A DNA stretch of 64,000 nucleotides from DASXQK01 sp963724385 (lineage in GTDB: Bacteria > Pseudomonadota > Alphaproteobacteria > Dongiales > Dongiaceae): NCBI GenBank assembly GCA_963724385.1, contig CAVRUJ010000001.1, positions 496,001 to 560,000 on the forward strand, given 5' to 3'. Below are positions 35,474 through 45,112 of this stretch, piece by piece. A model generated the notes under the pieces. The model searched no databases. It was not told where the DNA came from and saw nothing but the letters and a program-made list of their open reading frames with translations. The translations under genes were made by a program, and so were the position numbers. Within the stretch, counting starts at the first letter, position 1. Each line of letters starts with the position of its first letter.

Positions 35474-35788
35474 CTATTTGGTCAGCAGATTAGCGCTGAT
35501 ATAGCCTGTCTTGCCGGCCACATGCACATGGGCCCATTTGCCATGGTTCACCAGTTCGATGACATCAACCTTGGTGCCATGTTTCAGGGTCGCGAGCTTG
35601 TCGGACTTGGTCGTAGGCTTGGCCCGGAGATGGGCGTAGCTGGTCCTGACGGACATCTGCAAGTCCGCCGCCGGCTGAAAGGAGGAGCCGACAGCGAGGC
35701 GCGGAATGTCGAGAGAGCCGGCCCCTGCGCTCGCGGCGGAAACGAGGACAAGTCCGATCGCGGCAAGGAAAGCGGAACGCAGAAGCAT
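35474..35788 (-). CDS. Periplasmic bacterial SH3-domain protein
   Basis: A 104-aa exported protein. The signal peptide (about 1-23, 'AFLAAIGLVLVSAASAGAGS') is followed by a linker and a bacterial SH3 (SH3b) domain of about 57 residues ('YAHLRAKPTTKSDKLATLKHGTKVDVIE...GYISANLLTK'). SH3b domains bind cell-wall peptides or other surface ligands. I chose ATG 35788 so that the signal peptide is at the very N-terminus. The role is unknown. It probably stands alone. Confidence 0.85.
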   Translation of the reverse strand: MLLRSAFLAAIGLVLVSAASAGAGSLDIPRLAVGSSFQPAADLQMSVRTSYAHLRAKPTTKSDKLATLKHGTKVDVIELVNHGKWAHVHVAGKTGYISANLLTK

Positions 35789-35900
35789 AATTCGTTCTCC
35801 GGATGAGAGTTGCGATTGCGGCCCCATACTAGGCAAGGGACAGGGCGATTCGCATCGGGAAGATTAAAGTTTCGCGGGCCGCCAAGCCTAGCCAGACGGT

Positions 35901-37502
35901 TCAATGCCTGGCTGTTGTCACGAAGTTCGCACGGGAGCCCGCTTCGCCCCGCCGCAGGAACAGAAGGAAACAAAGCGACAGGGCGAAGAGAACCCCCAGC
36001 ATCAGCCAGGCTTCGTTGAAGGAAATCGCGAGGGCCGCACGCTTCACCAACTCGGCGACCGTCTGGCGCGTCGCCTCGTCGATCGGGGCCATGACCTGAT
36101 TGTGGAACTTGTCGGGCGGGAGGCCGACGGTGATGGCGGCAGTGGGATCCCCCGCCTTGAGGCGCTTCACCAGGCCGGCCACGATGACCGGCGGTCGGAA
36201 CGCCAGCATCGTGTCCACGAGCGCAATCCCGATGGCGCCGCCGAGATTGCGCAACAGGTTGAAGAGCGCGCTGGCATTGGCCAGGTGCTCGCCGGTCTTG
36301 CCTTCCAGCGCGATGGTGGTGGTGGGCAGCAGGCAGAACATCACCGCCAGCCCGCGCAACACCTGGGGCCAGAAGAGTTCCCGATAATCCGATTTGTACG
36401 TGAGGAACCCGTCGGCGATCAGGCCCGCGGCGAACAGCGCATAGCCGCCGGTCGTCAGCCAGACCAGATTGAAGCGCTTCTCGGCGGCGGCGGCGACCGG
36501 CGCGGCCAGAAGTTGGGCAGCGCCGCCCACGATCATGATCTCGCCGATCTCAAGCGGGGTGTGGTCGCGGACCAGGCCAAGGAAAAGCGGCAAGAGATAG
36601 ACCGAGCCATAGAGGCCCATGCCCAGGATGAAGCTGAAGAAACAGCCGGCGGCGAAACGCCGTTCGCCGAGCAAAGTCAGCTCCACGACCGGCTCGAATC
36701 GCGCCAGGCAGCGAAGGATGGCGACGATCCCGCTGACCAGGCAGGTTCCCAGGAGCAGCCACACGATAAAGCCGCTCCAATCCCTTTTTGGCCCCTCCTT
36801 CAGCAGGATTTCGAAGGTGCCGAGCGCAAGCGCGATGAGCCCCGCCCCGCGGTAGTCGAGCCGGCCCAGGATCTGCCAGTCCGGCTTTTCGTCGGCCAGC
36901 ATCAGCCCGGTCAGCAGCATGACCAGGAGCCCTGGGCCGGGATTGATGAGGAACAGCCAGTTCCAGGAATAGGTGTCGGTGATGTAGCCGCCGACCACGG
37001 GGCCAAGGGTGGGGGCCAACATGGCCAGCAGTCCGGCGAGAGTTGCGGCCAGCAGGTGCTGGCGTTCGGGGAAGAGTTCGAACACGGCGGTGAAAACGGC
37101 GGGGATGACGGCGCCGCCGCAGAAACCCTGGACGACGCGCCAGGCGATGAAGGGCCAGAAGCTGGTGCTGAAGGCGCAAGCGAGGCTCGCCGCCGAGAAG
37201 CCGGCGATGGCGCCGACGAAAAGGAACCGCAGGGACAAGAGCCGGGTGAGACGTCCGGTCAAAGGGATCGCTATCACTTCGGCGGTGAGATAGGCCGTTT
37301 GCACCCAGCTCAATCGGTCCAGCGGAATGCCGAACGCCGTCTGGATGTCGGGGAGCGAGCTGGCGACGATTTGGATGTCGAGGACCGCCATGAACATGCC
37401 GACGCACATGGCGAGAAAGCCGACCCAGACCCTGAGCGGCGCGCGCGGCACTTCGCCAGCCAGCGGGCCGGTCGATGGCAGCGATTCGGCGGGGATCTCC
37501 AT
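35901..37502 (-). CDS. DHA2 family MFS efflux transporter (EmrB-like)
   Basis: A 533-aa fourteen-helix drug:proton antiporter. Typical motifs are 'FMAVLDIQIVASSLPDIQTAFGIPLDRLSWVQTAYL' at the N-terminus and 'LTGRLTRLLSLRFLFVGAIAGF' (loop 2-3). I chose ATG 37502 because the sequence further upstream looks non-coding. No EmrA-type adaptor is adjacent, unlike the EmrAB-like pair at 45.9-48.5 kb. The two DHA2 proteins are clearly different sequences, so they are not a recent duplication. Confidence 0.92.
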   Translation of the reverse strand: MEIPAESLPSTGPLAGEVPRAPLRVWVGFLAMCVGMFMAVLDIQIVASSLPDIQTAFGIPLDRLSWVQTAYLTAEVIAIPLTGRLTRLLSLRFLFVGAIAGFSAASLACAFSTSFWPFIAWRVVQGFCGGAVIPAVFTAVFELFPERQHLLAATLAGLLAMLAPTLGPVVGGYITDTYSWNWLFLINPGPGLLVMLLTGLMLADEKPDWQILGRLDYRGAGLIALALGTFEILLKEGPKRDWSGFIVWLLLGTCLVSGIVAILRCLARFEPVVELTLLGERRFAAGCFFSFILGMGLYGSVYLLPLFLGLVRDHTPLEIGEIMIVGGAAQLLAAPVAAAAEKRFNLVWLTTGGYALFAAGLIADGFLTYKSDYRELFWPQVLRGLAVMFCLLPTTTIALEGKTGEHLANASALFNLLRNLGGAIGIALVDTMLAFRPPVIVAGLVKRLKAGDPTAAITVGLPPDKFHNQVMAPIDEATRQTVAELVKRAALAISFNEAWLMLGVLFALSLCFLLFLRRGEAGSRANFVTTARH

Positions 37503-37589
37503 GCGACTCGCCCGAAAGAGGTCCGGAAAACGCCTGCAGCGAGCAAAACTGGGGCCTTGTTTCGCCACAAGTCAACTCGCCCGTATCGG

Positions 37590-39713
37590 CTACTTGGTCT
37601 CGAGGTTGCTGATTCCCTGCCAGTCCGCAGGCGCCGCCGGGGGCATTTCGCCGAGGCGACGCGCGAAAGCGGCCGCATTGGGATCGGCGGCGGCTTCGGC
37701 CTGGAAACCGGCGGCGGCACGCGCGAAGTCACCGGCGCGATAGGCTGCGAGCGCTGCCGCATAAGCGGCATCGCACCGGTCGGCCTCGGCCGGGTTCGCC
37801 TCGAGAGGCTGCGGAGAGAAAATCCTGACCGGCGCCCTGCGGCCCTTGACGCGGACCAGATCGATCTCGCGCCAGCGGAATTCGTCTCCCGCCTGTGTTC
37901 GTACGGACTCGCCGACGAGCACCTCGGTGCCGTAAGCCCTGTTGGCGCCTTCCAGGCGCGAGGCGAGATTCACCGTGTCGCCCATGACAGTGTAGTTGAA
38001 ACGCCGGCGCGAGCCGACATTGCCCACCACCGCTTCGCCGCTGGCAAGCCCGATGCGCGCCTTGAGACGATGTCCGGCGAAGGCGGGCTCGGACCGGTTC
38101 ATCTCGGCCAGGCGCCGGCGGCAGGCGAGCGCTGCCCGGACGGCGTGGCGGGCGTGGTCCGGGTCGCTCACGGGGGCGCCGAAGACGGCGACGATGGCGT
38201 CGCCGATATACTTGTCAACGAAACCCGATTCGGCCTCGATGATATCGGTCATGGCAGTCAGATAGGCATTCATCAGGTGGACGAGCGCGCCTGGCGTGAG
38301 GCTCTCCGAAAGCCCGGTGAAGCCGGCGATATCGGTGAACATGACCGTCACCTGCCGGGCTTCGCCGCCCAGCTCCGGCAACCGCTCGCTTTTCAACATG
38401 CGGTCGACCAGGGCCGGGGCGAGGTAGAGCGAGAAGCTGTTGCGCAGCAGCCGCCGGTCCCGGTCGGTCACGGCGAAGCGGTATCCCAGGAGCACGGCCA
38501 AGGTCAGGCCGGCGGCAAGGGGCGGGGTCAACAGAGGCAGCACCAGACCCTGATGGAAGGCAAACGTCGCGGGTAGGGTCCAGAGGATCGCAATGGCCGC
38601 GGTCGCCAAGGCGGCGCGGGAGGCCGGCAACAGCTGGGCCGCCGCGGCGGCGGCGAGCGCCAGGAGCAGGACCAGGGCGCCGGAGGTCCAGGGGCCGACC
38701 TCGCGCAGCGCGTTGCCGGCGACAAGATTGTCGACCGCCGTCGCCAGCACATAGACGCCGGGGATCGTCGCCCGCACGAGGTCCTCGCGGAAGATGTCGT
38801 TCATGGGCGGATTGACGCAGCGCTCTCCCAAGCTCGGATGTTCCGGCCGGGTGATGAGACGCATCGAGGTGAGAAGCCGGTCCTCGATGTCGAGCACGGT
38901 GCCGAGCAGCACGACCTTGCCGGCGAAATGGCTGCGAAAGAACCCAGCATCGCCTTTCTCCTCGCAGGCGAAGAGGTCGGCCAGGGAATAAGTGGCAATC
39001 GCGTCGGGTCCGGCGAAGTTCAGCAGCATCGCGTTGCCGGCCGAGCCGGGGATGGGCTCGCCGGCGAGGGCGAGGCCGCCGTCAGGCGTCGGCACAGGCG
39101 CTTGGCTGAGGGCCCGCGAAGCAAGCTCGAGGGGCAGGCCCCATTCGGTCGTCGTATCGTTGCCGGATTGCAGACGCTGGAAGCTGAGGGGAATGCGCCG
39201 GACAACCGAATCCGCATCGCTCAGCACATTCACGTCGCGCAGGTTCGCGGCGCCGACCATGAAGGCCTGGGCGGGAAAGGGGTGGATGGGAAAGCGCTGG
39301 TGCTGGGCCTCGCCGAGAACGATCTGCTTGGTGAGGGCCGCATGGCGCAGCGCCAGCAGGAAATCCCGATCGAAGCCAGGCACCAGGCCCTCGCCCGAGG
39401 CGGCGAAGATGACGTCGAAGCCGACGACCTTGGCGCCCGACTGGACGAGGGCGGTCAGCACCCGGGCGATCTCCGGCGTCCAGAATTCCCGCGGCAAGTC
39501 GGCGAAGGGAGGACGGCGCATGGTTTCCTCGTCGATGGCCACCACCGCCACCGGCGCGGCCGCCGGGTCCACATGGGTCGGCGCGAATTTTTCGCGCAGC
39601 CAATAGAGAAGATCGACGGAAAGCCCGGCGAGCCCAGGGGCGGCCAGAAGCTGGACCGACAGGCTCAGCACCAGCGCCACGCCAAGGGCGACGGCAAGCC
39701 GGCGCCGGGTCAT
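37590..39713 (-). CDS. CHASE2 sensor / class III adenylate cyclase
   Basis: A 707-aa membrane receptor. It has an N-terminal helix (about 7-26), a periplasmic CHASE2 domain (about 30-330, 'VDLLYWLREKFAP', 'VAVVAIDEETM'), three consecutive helices (about 340-420) and a cytoplasmic class III cyclase (about 450-630). Catalytic features are intact: metal Asp residues in 'MFTDIAGFT' and 'KYIGDAIVAVFG', an adenine-selecting Lys before 'YIGDA', and 'GDTVNLASRLEG' with the transition-state Arg. It should make cAMP in response to an envelope signal. It is the third gene of an operon, 13 nt after the periplasmic 223-aa gene and downstream of the CHAT gene. Confidence 0.93.
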   Translation of the reverse strand: MTRRRLAVALGVALVLSLSVQLLAAPGLAGLSVDLLYWLREKFAPTHVDPAAAPVAVVAIDEETMRRPPFADLPREFWTPEIARVLTALVQSGAKVVGFDVIFAASGEGLVPGFDRDFLLALRHAALTKQIVLGEAQHQRFPIHPFPAQAFMVGAANLRDVNVLSDADSVVRRIPLSFQRLQSGNDTTTEWGLPLELASRALSQAPVPTPDGGLALAGEPIPGSAGNAMLLNFAGPDAIATYSLADLFACEEKGDAGFFRSHFAGKVVLLGTVLDIEDRLLTSMRLITRPEHPSLGERCVNPPMNDIFREDLVRATIPGVYVLATAVDNLVAGNALREVGPWTSGALVLLLALAAAAAAQLLPASRAALATAAIAILWTLPATFAFHQGLVLPLLTPPLAAGLTLAVLLGYRFAVTDRDRRLLRNSFSLYLAPALVDRMLKSERLPELGGEARQVTVMFTDIAGFTGLSESLTPGALVHLMNAYLTAMTDIIEAESGFVDKYIGDAIVAVFGAPVSDPDHARHAVRAALACRRRLAEMNRSEPAFAGHRLKARIGLASGEAVVGNVGSRRRFNYTVMGDTVNLASRLEGANRAYGTEVLVGESVRTQAGDEFRWREIDLVRVKGRRAPVRIFSPQPLEANPAEADRCDAAYAAALAAYRAGDFARAAAGFQAEAAADPNAAAFARRLGEMPPAAPADWQGISNLETK

Positions 39714-39726
39714 CGAGGATCGATGC

Positions 39727-40398
39727 TCAGAGCTTCAGCAGGCGGCTCACCGGCGGAAGCGCACCCGGTGTCGCTGCCGGAGAAAGGGCGAAGACGAGGC
39801 TGCGGCTGCCGGCCGAAGCGCGATAGAGCCCGCCGGGCTCGAGTGAATCGCCTTGGCGCGCGAAATCGTAAAAGCGGTCCCGGATCAGGTCGGCCGGCTT
39901 CAGGTCATAGACCATCCGCTCTTCCGGCTTGTCCAGCCGCTCGATGACCAGCATGCCGCCGCCCGGCAGCTCGACCAGCGGACTAGAGCCGTAGAGCGTG
40001 CGCTCCGGCGCCGGCAGCTTCTTGCCGCTGCTCGAACTCGTGCCGCGGAAGACGACGACGGCACTCGCCTCGGCCTCGGCCGTGGAAAGCTGCAGCTGGC
40101 CGCCGTCGCAGGCGACCTTGCCTCGTGTCACGTTGCCGCCTTTTACATCGCTCTGGTCGGTGCCGACGGTGACCACCCCCGCGGCGATGGTCTCGCGGAT
40201 GCAGGAGTGGAAATAGTCCAGGATCAGGCGATCGGCTGCGGCGAGATGGATGACCTTGCCGGCGGCAAGATAGTCCAGCGGGCCGATGCCCGCGACGTTG
40301 CCGGCCACATCCTCCACCATGGCGGCAGGGCCGGCGAAGGCGGCAACCGGCGCGACGAGCCCCAGGAACAAGATGGCGATGACGAATTCTTTGCGCAT
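39727..40398 (-). CDS. Exported protein with FecR-like features, linked to CHASE2 cyclase and CHAT genes
   Basis: A 223-aa secreted protein. The signal peptide (about 1-22, 'FVIAILFLGLVAPVAAFAG') precedes a beta-rich segment ('VEDVAGNVAGIGPLDYLAAGKVIHLAAADRLILDYFHSCIRETI') that resembles FecR-type ligand or signal domains, and then a second extended half. I chose ATG 40398 because AAAGGA sits 8 nt upstream, rather than the TTG overlapping the CHAT stop. Position between a secreted CHAT protein and a CHASE2 cyclase suggests it relays a periplasmic signal or binds the cyclase sensor. FecR similarity is by eye only. Confidence 0.7.
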   Translation of the reverse strand: MRKEFVIAILFLGLVAPVAAFAGPAAMVEDVAGNVAGIGPLDYLAAGKVIHLAAADRLILDYFHSCIRETIAAGVVTVGTDQSDVKGGNVTRGKVACDGGQLQLSTAEAEASAVVVFRGTSSSSGKKLPAPERTLYGSSPLVELPGGGMLVIERLDKPEERMVYDLKPADLIRDRFYDFARQGDSLEPGGLYRASAGSRSLVFALSPAATPGALPPVSRLLKL

Positions 40399-40409
40399 GG
40401 CGTCCTTTC

Positions 40410-43400
40410 TCAACGGCCGCCGTCACCCACCAGGGTGAAGGGTGCCCAGAAGATCGGATGGGCATAGCTGAACAGGGTCTTTCCCGAGGCATCCACGTAG
40501 CCTGGTCCGTCGATCAGAGACAACATGGCGGTTCTGAGAGCCGTCGCGCGGGTCGCGCCCGGATTGCGGGCCAGTGCCTTGAAGGTGCCCGTGGTGATGA
40601 GCCGGGCCGACGTCGTCTCCACCGGCCAGTTCGTCACCAGCACGGCGCGCGCACCGGCATAGATGAAGGCGAGACCCAAACCCGTCACCGCCTCGGCGCC
40701 CGCCCCATTCCCGGCGGCTGTATTGCAGGCCGAAAGCACCACCCATTCGGCATTGAGCCTGAGGCCGAGGATCTTCGTGGTGGTCAAGAGGCCGCTGCCG
40801 GCGACGCCGGCGATGCTGGGCGCGGTCAGCGCCAGCGCGGGCTCCGATAGGCCGGCGATATCGCCGGGAACCAGGCCGTGGGTCGCGAACATGACGACGC
40901 GCCGGTCGTCGAGCTTCAGGGTCCTGACTGCCTGCTCATTGGCCCGCTTGCCGAGATAGACGTCGGCAATCGGGTTCGCGTTCAGCGCCTCGGCCGCCGC
41001 GCGCAGCTCTTCGGCCGTCTCCGGCAGGCGCGGCAGCACGGAAAGGTCCGGTGCCGTCGAGGTTTCCTCGGACAGGCCGCGGAACTTCACCCGCGCGCCC
41101 CGCGTGGTGATGCCGCCGCCCCCGGCCGCCGAGGCAAGCTGCATCGCGGCTTCGCCTTCCTGGGCTTCGGCCTTGTTGAACCAGGCGTCGCCGAAGCCGA
41201 TGAAGGCTTTGGGTGCCGGCGCGGCGGCGGCGAGCGTGGCGAGGGACCGCAACGCGGCGACCGACGGAAGCTGGGTGATCGAGGCCTGGCGGATCAGCCA
41301 GGGCACGGACTTGTAGCCCGAGAACAGCGGTTTGCCGGCCGGATCCACTACCGGCTCCGCAGGGGCCGTGACCAGCAGCGCAAGAGGCAGCTCGGCAAGC
41401 GCGCCGTCGGGGACGACGAGAAGATCCTTGGCACCCCTCCAACCCTGCTCGACCGGGCGAAGCAGGGCGTCGTAGAGTCGCCTCGACGCCACTACATCGA
41501 AAGCGGGGATCTGGGCCAGGCTGTCGGCGTTGGGGTCGAGCGCGCGGCGCAGCGCCGCGACGTCGCGACTGATGTCGGCCGTTCCCAGCGCCGCGGCGCT
41601 GAAAGCCACCGCGCCTTGCCCGCGCAAGGCCCAGACATAGGTCCTGTCCTCGGCCACATAGGTGGCGATCAAGGCCTGATCCGGTTTCAGCAGGGCCTGA
41701 ATCTCGGCGGGGGTGATCGGGCGCGGATCGATCAGGTTCACATAGTCGGGAAAGCGCCTTTCGATCTCCTCGCGCAGCGTCGCCCTGGCGCCGCGCAGCT
41801 GATCGACCTGCACGCGCAAGCTCTGGATCGCGCCCGGGTCCTGCTGGTCTTCGGGCACGGCGAGCGCCTGGGCCAAAGTGGCGTTGAGGGCCGAGATCTG
41901 GCGTTCGGCATCCTGAACCCGGCGGACGAGGTCGCTCAAGCCCGAGTCATGCACGGCGGCGCGCGCCGCGGAGGCGACGAGCGCTTGCTGAACCGCCTGG
42001 CCACGGGCCGCGTCGGCGATGCGAAAGGCTTCGCTTGCCGCTGCGTCCTCGCCGATGGATGCCCGCTCGGTCCACAGCAGGTTCAGGTACCTCTCCAGGA
42101 TGAAACGCAATCGGCGCTGGCGGCCTTGGGCCGAACCCTGGTCGTCGCTGCCGTAGCGCGCGCTGCTGAGCAGGACCGGCAGCGCGGCGCGGAACGCCTG
42201 GTCGGCGCCGGCGCGATCGCCACTTGCCGCCAACGCTGCGGCATAGAAGCCTTCGGCCTCGGCCGTGTCGTAATGCTTCTCGCCGAGCGCGTGGCGCCGG
42301 TGATCGTAGATCCTCTTGGCGACCGCGATCGCCGCCTGCGCCTGGCCGGTGCGCAGCAGCGCCACCTCATAGGCGGGATTGCTCAGAATATTGTCCGCTG
42401 CTTGAGGATTGTCGGCCATTCCCTGACGGATCAGGCTGAACTCGGTCATGGCCTCGCCATACCGGCGCTGAACCACAAGAGTTTCGGCAAGGTTGGCGTA
42501 GGCGGCGTTGAGCGGGCCCGAGTTCGGGCGCATGTCCGAGATGCTGGTAGATGTCGATAGCGGCCCGGGCCAGCTTCTCCGCATCCCTGGCCCGCCCTTC
42601 CTCCAGCAGGATTCCGCCGAGGACTTCCAGGCTCTGGGCGGTTTCGCTCGCATAGCGCCCATGCCTTTTCAGTTGGTCGAGCAGGGCCAGCCTTGCCGCG
42701 CTCTCGGCCTCGAACAGTCGACCTTGCTGAGCGAGGTCATGGGCGAAATTCTGCAGGATGGCATCCTGGGAACCGACGACGGCATCCAGGACAGGCTTGG
42801 CCTGCGGGTTGTCGGCCGACTGCATGGCCTCGATGCCCGCGAGATTCTCGGCCAGCGCCTTGCGGAAATAGGGCTCGGCCTCGGCATAGTGGCCGATGGC
42901 GTCGAGGAACGTGGCGTGAGCCCAATCGGTCCGGGATTGGAAGAGCGAGGCGTTGCCTCCGAGATTGGGCCAGTTCTGCGACCTCTCCAGAAGGGCGTCA
43001 ATCTTGTCCAGCGTCTCGCGGGCCTTGTCGAACTGGCCGAACCCGACGTAGAGGTAGACGAGGCTGTAGTACTCGCTGAACAGCGCACCCTGATGGGCGC
43101 TCTTGCCCTGCTTCTTGCCGGCGCCGCCCGGGCCAAGGGATTCGAGGAAGGCGACCTTATCCTCGCGCAGGGCCAGAGCCTTCTTGCGGTAGCCGGCATG
43201 TGCCTCGGCAACGCCCAGCAGATTGGTCGCGGTCGCGTAATCGCCGACCGCCTTGTCCCGATGGGGCAGGATCAGGTCGTAAGCTTTTTGATAGTCGTCC
43301 AAACGCTGGGCATCGTGGCCGATGTCGCCGGCTGCCGCGCCGCGGGCGAGGTAGAAACGGGCCAGCGGAATGTCCATCAGGTCCGTCGGTGCGGCCTCGT

Positions 43401-43674
43401 CGGCCTTGGCCTGGTTGGCCGCCATGGCGGCGGGATCGGGCCTCTGTTGGTCGAGGATGGCCGTGATGTCGGCGATGTTGCCAGGGGGTGCAGCGAAACC
43501 CCGGCTTTCGACAGCACCCACGATGGCGCGTGCCTGTTCGAGGGTTGCCTCGGAGTCGTCTTGCGCGAACGATTGGCCGGCGACAAGGCCGCAAGCGACG
43601 AGCAGGCCAAGCAAACACCTCCGTCGCAATGACGGCGCCCGCAATCTAGGACGACAACAGACAGGTATGGTCAA
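40410..43674 (-). pseudogene. Secreted TPR-CHAT domain protein, frameshifted
   Basis: Two frames together encode about 1085 aa. The first (43674 to about 42516) has a signal peptide ('CLLGLLVACGLVAGQSFA', about 20-37) and tetratricopeptide-like repeats. The second (about 42519-40410) continues the repeats ('LNAAYANLAETLVVQRRYGEAM') and ends in a caspase-like CHAT domain with a His in 'VVMFATHGLV' and Cys in 'VVLSACNTAAG', the expected dyad. The shift lies in the GGGCCC at 42514-42519. Removing one base joins '..HAPELGP' to 'LNAAYANLAE' cleanly. The protein should act in the periplasm as a peptidase or scaffold. It is the first gene of the operon with the FecR-like protein and the CHASE2 cyclase. 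Confidence 0.85.
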
Positions 43675-44060
43675 GGCCCCCGCCCCGCGAGATGGCCGCG
43701 CCGATGAGCTTACACGGGCGGGTCTGTACCGGAAACCGGGTAATGATTAATTCACGGCGGGGATTTCAGTCCCATAGGATCAGCAGCGCCGGCCGCCAAC
43801 AGGCCGCGCCGGCTGAAGGAAGCGTGGACAACGGCGTTTCTCATCGGCGGCCCTTTTGCAATCCATCGATCAAGGCCGGACAGCGCCGACCCGCAGGCCG
43901 ATTCACGGGCGGCCCATGCGATTCCTGCGTTCTGGGGATCCTGCGGCGCGAAGCGCAGGAAGCCCTCAAGCAGCGCGTGATACTTGCCATCGGCGGTCGG
44001 AAAGCGAGCCATGCTCACCGAGGGTTTTCCCTGTGACCGCCGATCGAACCGGAGGAATAC
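43675..44060. other. 386-bp gap between the CHAT and Spy-like genes
   Basis: No convincing gene is present. On the minus strand a 30-codon frame (43752-43844) begins like a twin-arginine signal peptide ('FSRRGLLAAGAADP') but stops at once. It could be a gene remnant or chance. The gap should hold the divergent promoters of the two flanking genes, but I see no strong sigma-70 pair. Confidence 0.5.
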
Positions 44061-44582
44061 ATGCAGCGTTCAAGTCGTCTTGCCCTGGCGCTCGCGGCGG
44101 CGGTTGTCGCCGGGGGCGTCGTCGTGCAGTCCCTTGCCGATGTCGGGTCGGGGCCCACCGCCAACGGCGCCGAAGACCAGCGCCATCAGGTCTCACAACA
44201 CCAGGTCTGCGTCGAGCGATACGCCCATCGGGCGGGGCATCTGGCCTATCTCGAGGCCAAGCTCGAACTCAACGCCGACCAGCAGGCGCTCTGGGACAAA
44301 TGGAGCCAGGCCTCGGTGGCCGGGGCCGAAAAGCTGCGCGCTGCCTGTCTGGCGGCCGCGCCCAAGGCCGACGCCAAGTTTACCGCCCTCGACCGGGACG
44401 CCTTGGCCGAGACCATGCTGAACCTTGAGATCGACAGCCTGAAATCCGCAAGGCCGGCGCTCGAGTCCCTCTACGCCGCGCTGACCCCCGAGCAGCAGGC
44501 GGTCTTCGATCGTCAGGGCGATTGGCATCACCGTCATTGGCACGGTCATGACGGCGAGTGGGGCGGGCACGGGACCCTCTAA
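44061..44582 (+). CDS. Spy/CpxP family periplasmic LTXXQ protein
   Basis: A 173-aa exported helical protein. The signal peptide (about 1-26) is followed by alpha-helices containing two LTxxQ-like repeats: 'LELNADQQALWDKW' and 'YAALTPEQQAVFDR'. A His-rich tail ('DWHHRHWHGHDGEW') could bind metal. Spy/CpxP proteins are envelope-stress chaperones or metal-responsive (CnrX/ZraP-like) sensors. The His-rich end favours a metal link, by inference. The start follows GGAGGAATAC. It stands alone. Confidence 0.85.
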   Translation: MQRSSRLALALAAAVVAGGVVVQSLADVGSGPTANGAEDQRHQVSQHQVCVERYAHRAGHLAYLEAKLELNADQQALWDKWSQASVAGAEKLRAACLAAAPKADAKFTALDRDALAETMLNLEIDSLKSARPALESLYAALTPEQQAVFDRQGDWHHRHWHGHDGEWGGHGTL

Positions 44583-44819
44583 ACAGCCACTGGCGGGCGC
44601 TCCGGATCCCTGATTGACGGGGTCCGAGGCGCGATTTTCATCCCAAGCTCCGCCGGTCGCGGCTATGATCGGCGGGGTTGGGGATGAAGGCATTCCGGGA
44701 TCTGTGATGAGGGTGCGCGGCCGACGATCATTGAGCGAAGGCGCGTCTCCCCCGATCACGAACCTTGCAGGGCCTCTCTGCTATGCCGCCCGCGACGTGT
44801 TCTGGTCACGGGCTAGCGT

Positions 44820-44858
44820 CTTCGACTCTGGCTCGGGCTAGGAATACAAGAGTCGAAG
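44820..44858 (+). promoter_or_regulatory. Hairpin masking the ribosome-binding site of the 73-aa gene
   Basis: CTTCGACTCT (44820-44829) pairs perfectly with AGAGTCGAAG (44849-44858) over a 19-nt loop, extendable by G-U and G-C pairs outward. The only Shine-Dalgarno-like stretch for the ATG at 44867 (GAAGG, 44855-44859) lies in the 3' arm. Translation should therefore depend on melting or refolding of this stem. Confidence 0.6.
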
Positions 44859-44866
44859 GCATCGCC

Positions 44867-45088
44867 ATGCACGAGTTCTGGCAACATCTGTCCGGTCAGT
44901 GGGCGCTCTTCACGCAGCAGCTGACGCTCGAATGGGAGGCCATTCAAGTCCAGCCGGGCGGCCTCGTGGGACAGATGATTTCCTGGTTCCTCGCCTTCGG
45001 CCAGTGGCTGCGCACGGGCAACAGGGGCATATTCGTGCTGCTCCTGGCAGTGATCGTGTTTACCCGCCGGTTTCTGCGGAATCGCTGA
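44867..45088 (+). CDS. 73-aa single-pass membrane protein
   Basis: A 73-aa protein with an amphipathic N-terminal half ('FWQHLSGQWALFTQQLTLEW') and one membrane helix near the C-terminus ('GIFVLLLAVIVFTRRFLRNR') followed by positive charges. I do not recognise the family. I chose ATG 44867 over an upstream ATG because the extra residues have no membrane-protein character and overlap the hairpin. It is convergent with the dienelactone hydrolase. The hairpin over its ribosome site suggests conditional translation. Confidence 0.55.
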   Translation: MHEFWQHLSGQWALFTQQLTLEWEAIQVQPGGLVGQMISWFLAFGQWLRTGNRGIFVLLLAVIVFTRRFLRNR

Positions 45089-45112
45089 CAGCCGACTGAA
45101 AGCGCCGTCTCG

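Noticed and set aside
35904..38576. Very long open frame (890 codons) on the plus strand opposite the DHA2 pump and cyclase
   Set aside because: It is antisense to two well-supported genes, has biased, low-complexity composition (Arg/Glu/Gly/Gln) and no recognisable domain. Long antisense frames are common in GC-rich DNA.
43752..43844. Twin-arginine-like start 'FSRRGLLAAGAADP' on the minus strand
   Set aside because: The frame closes after 30 codons and nothing homologous follows in any frame. At most it is a remnant.
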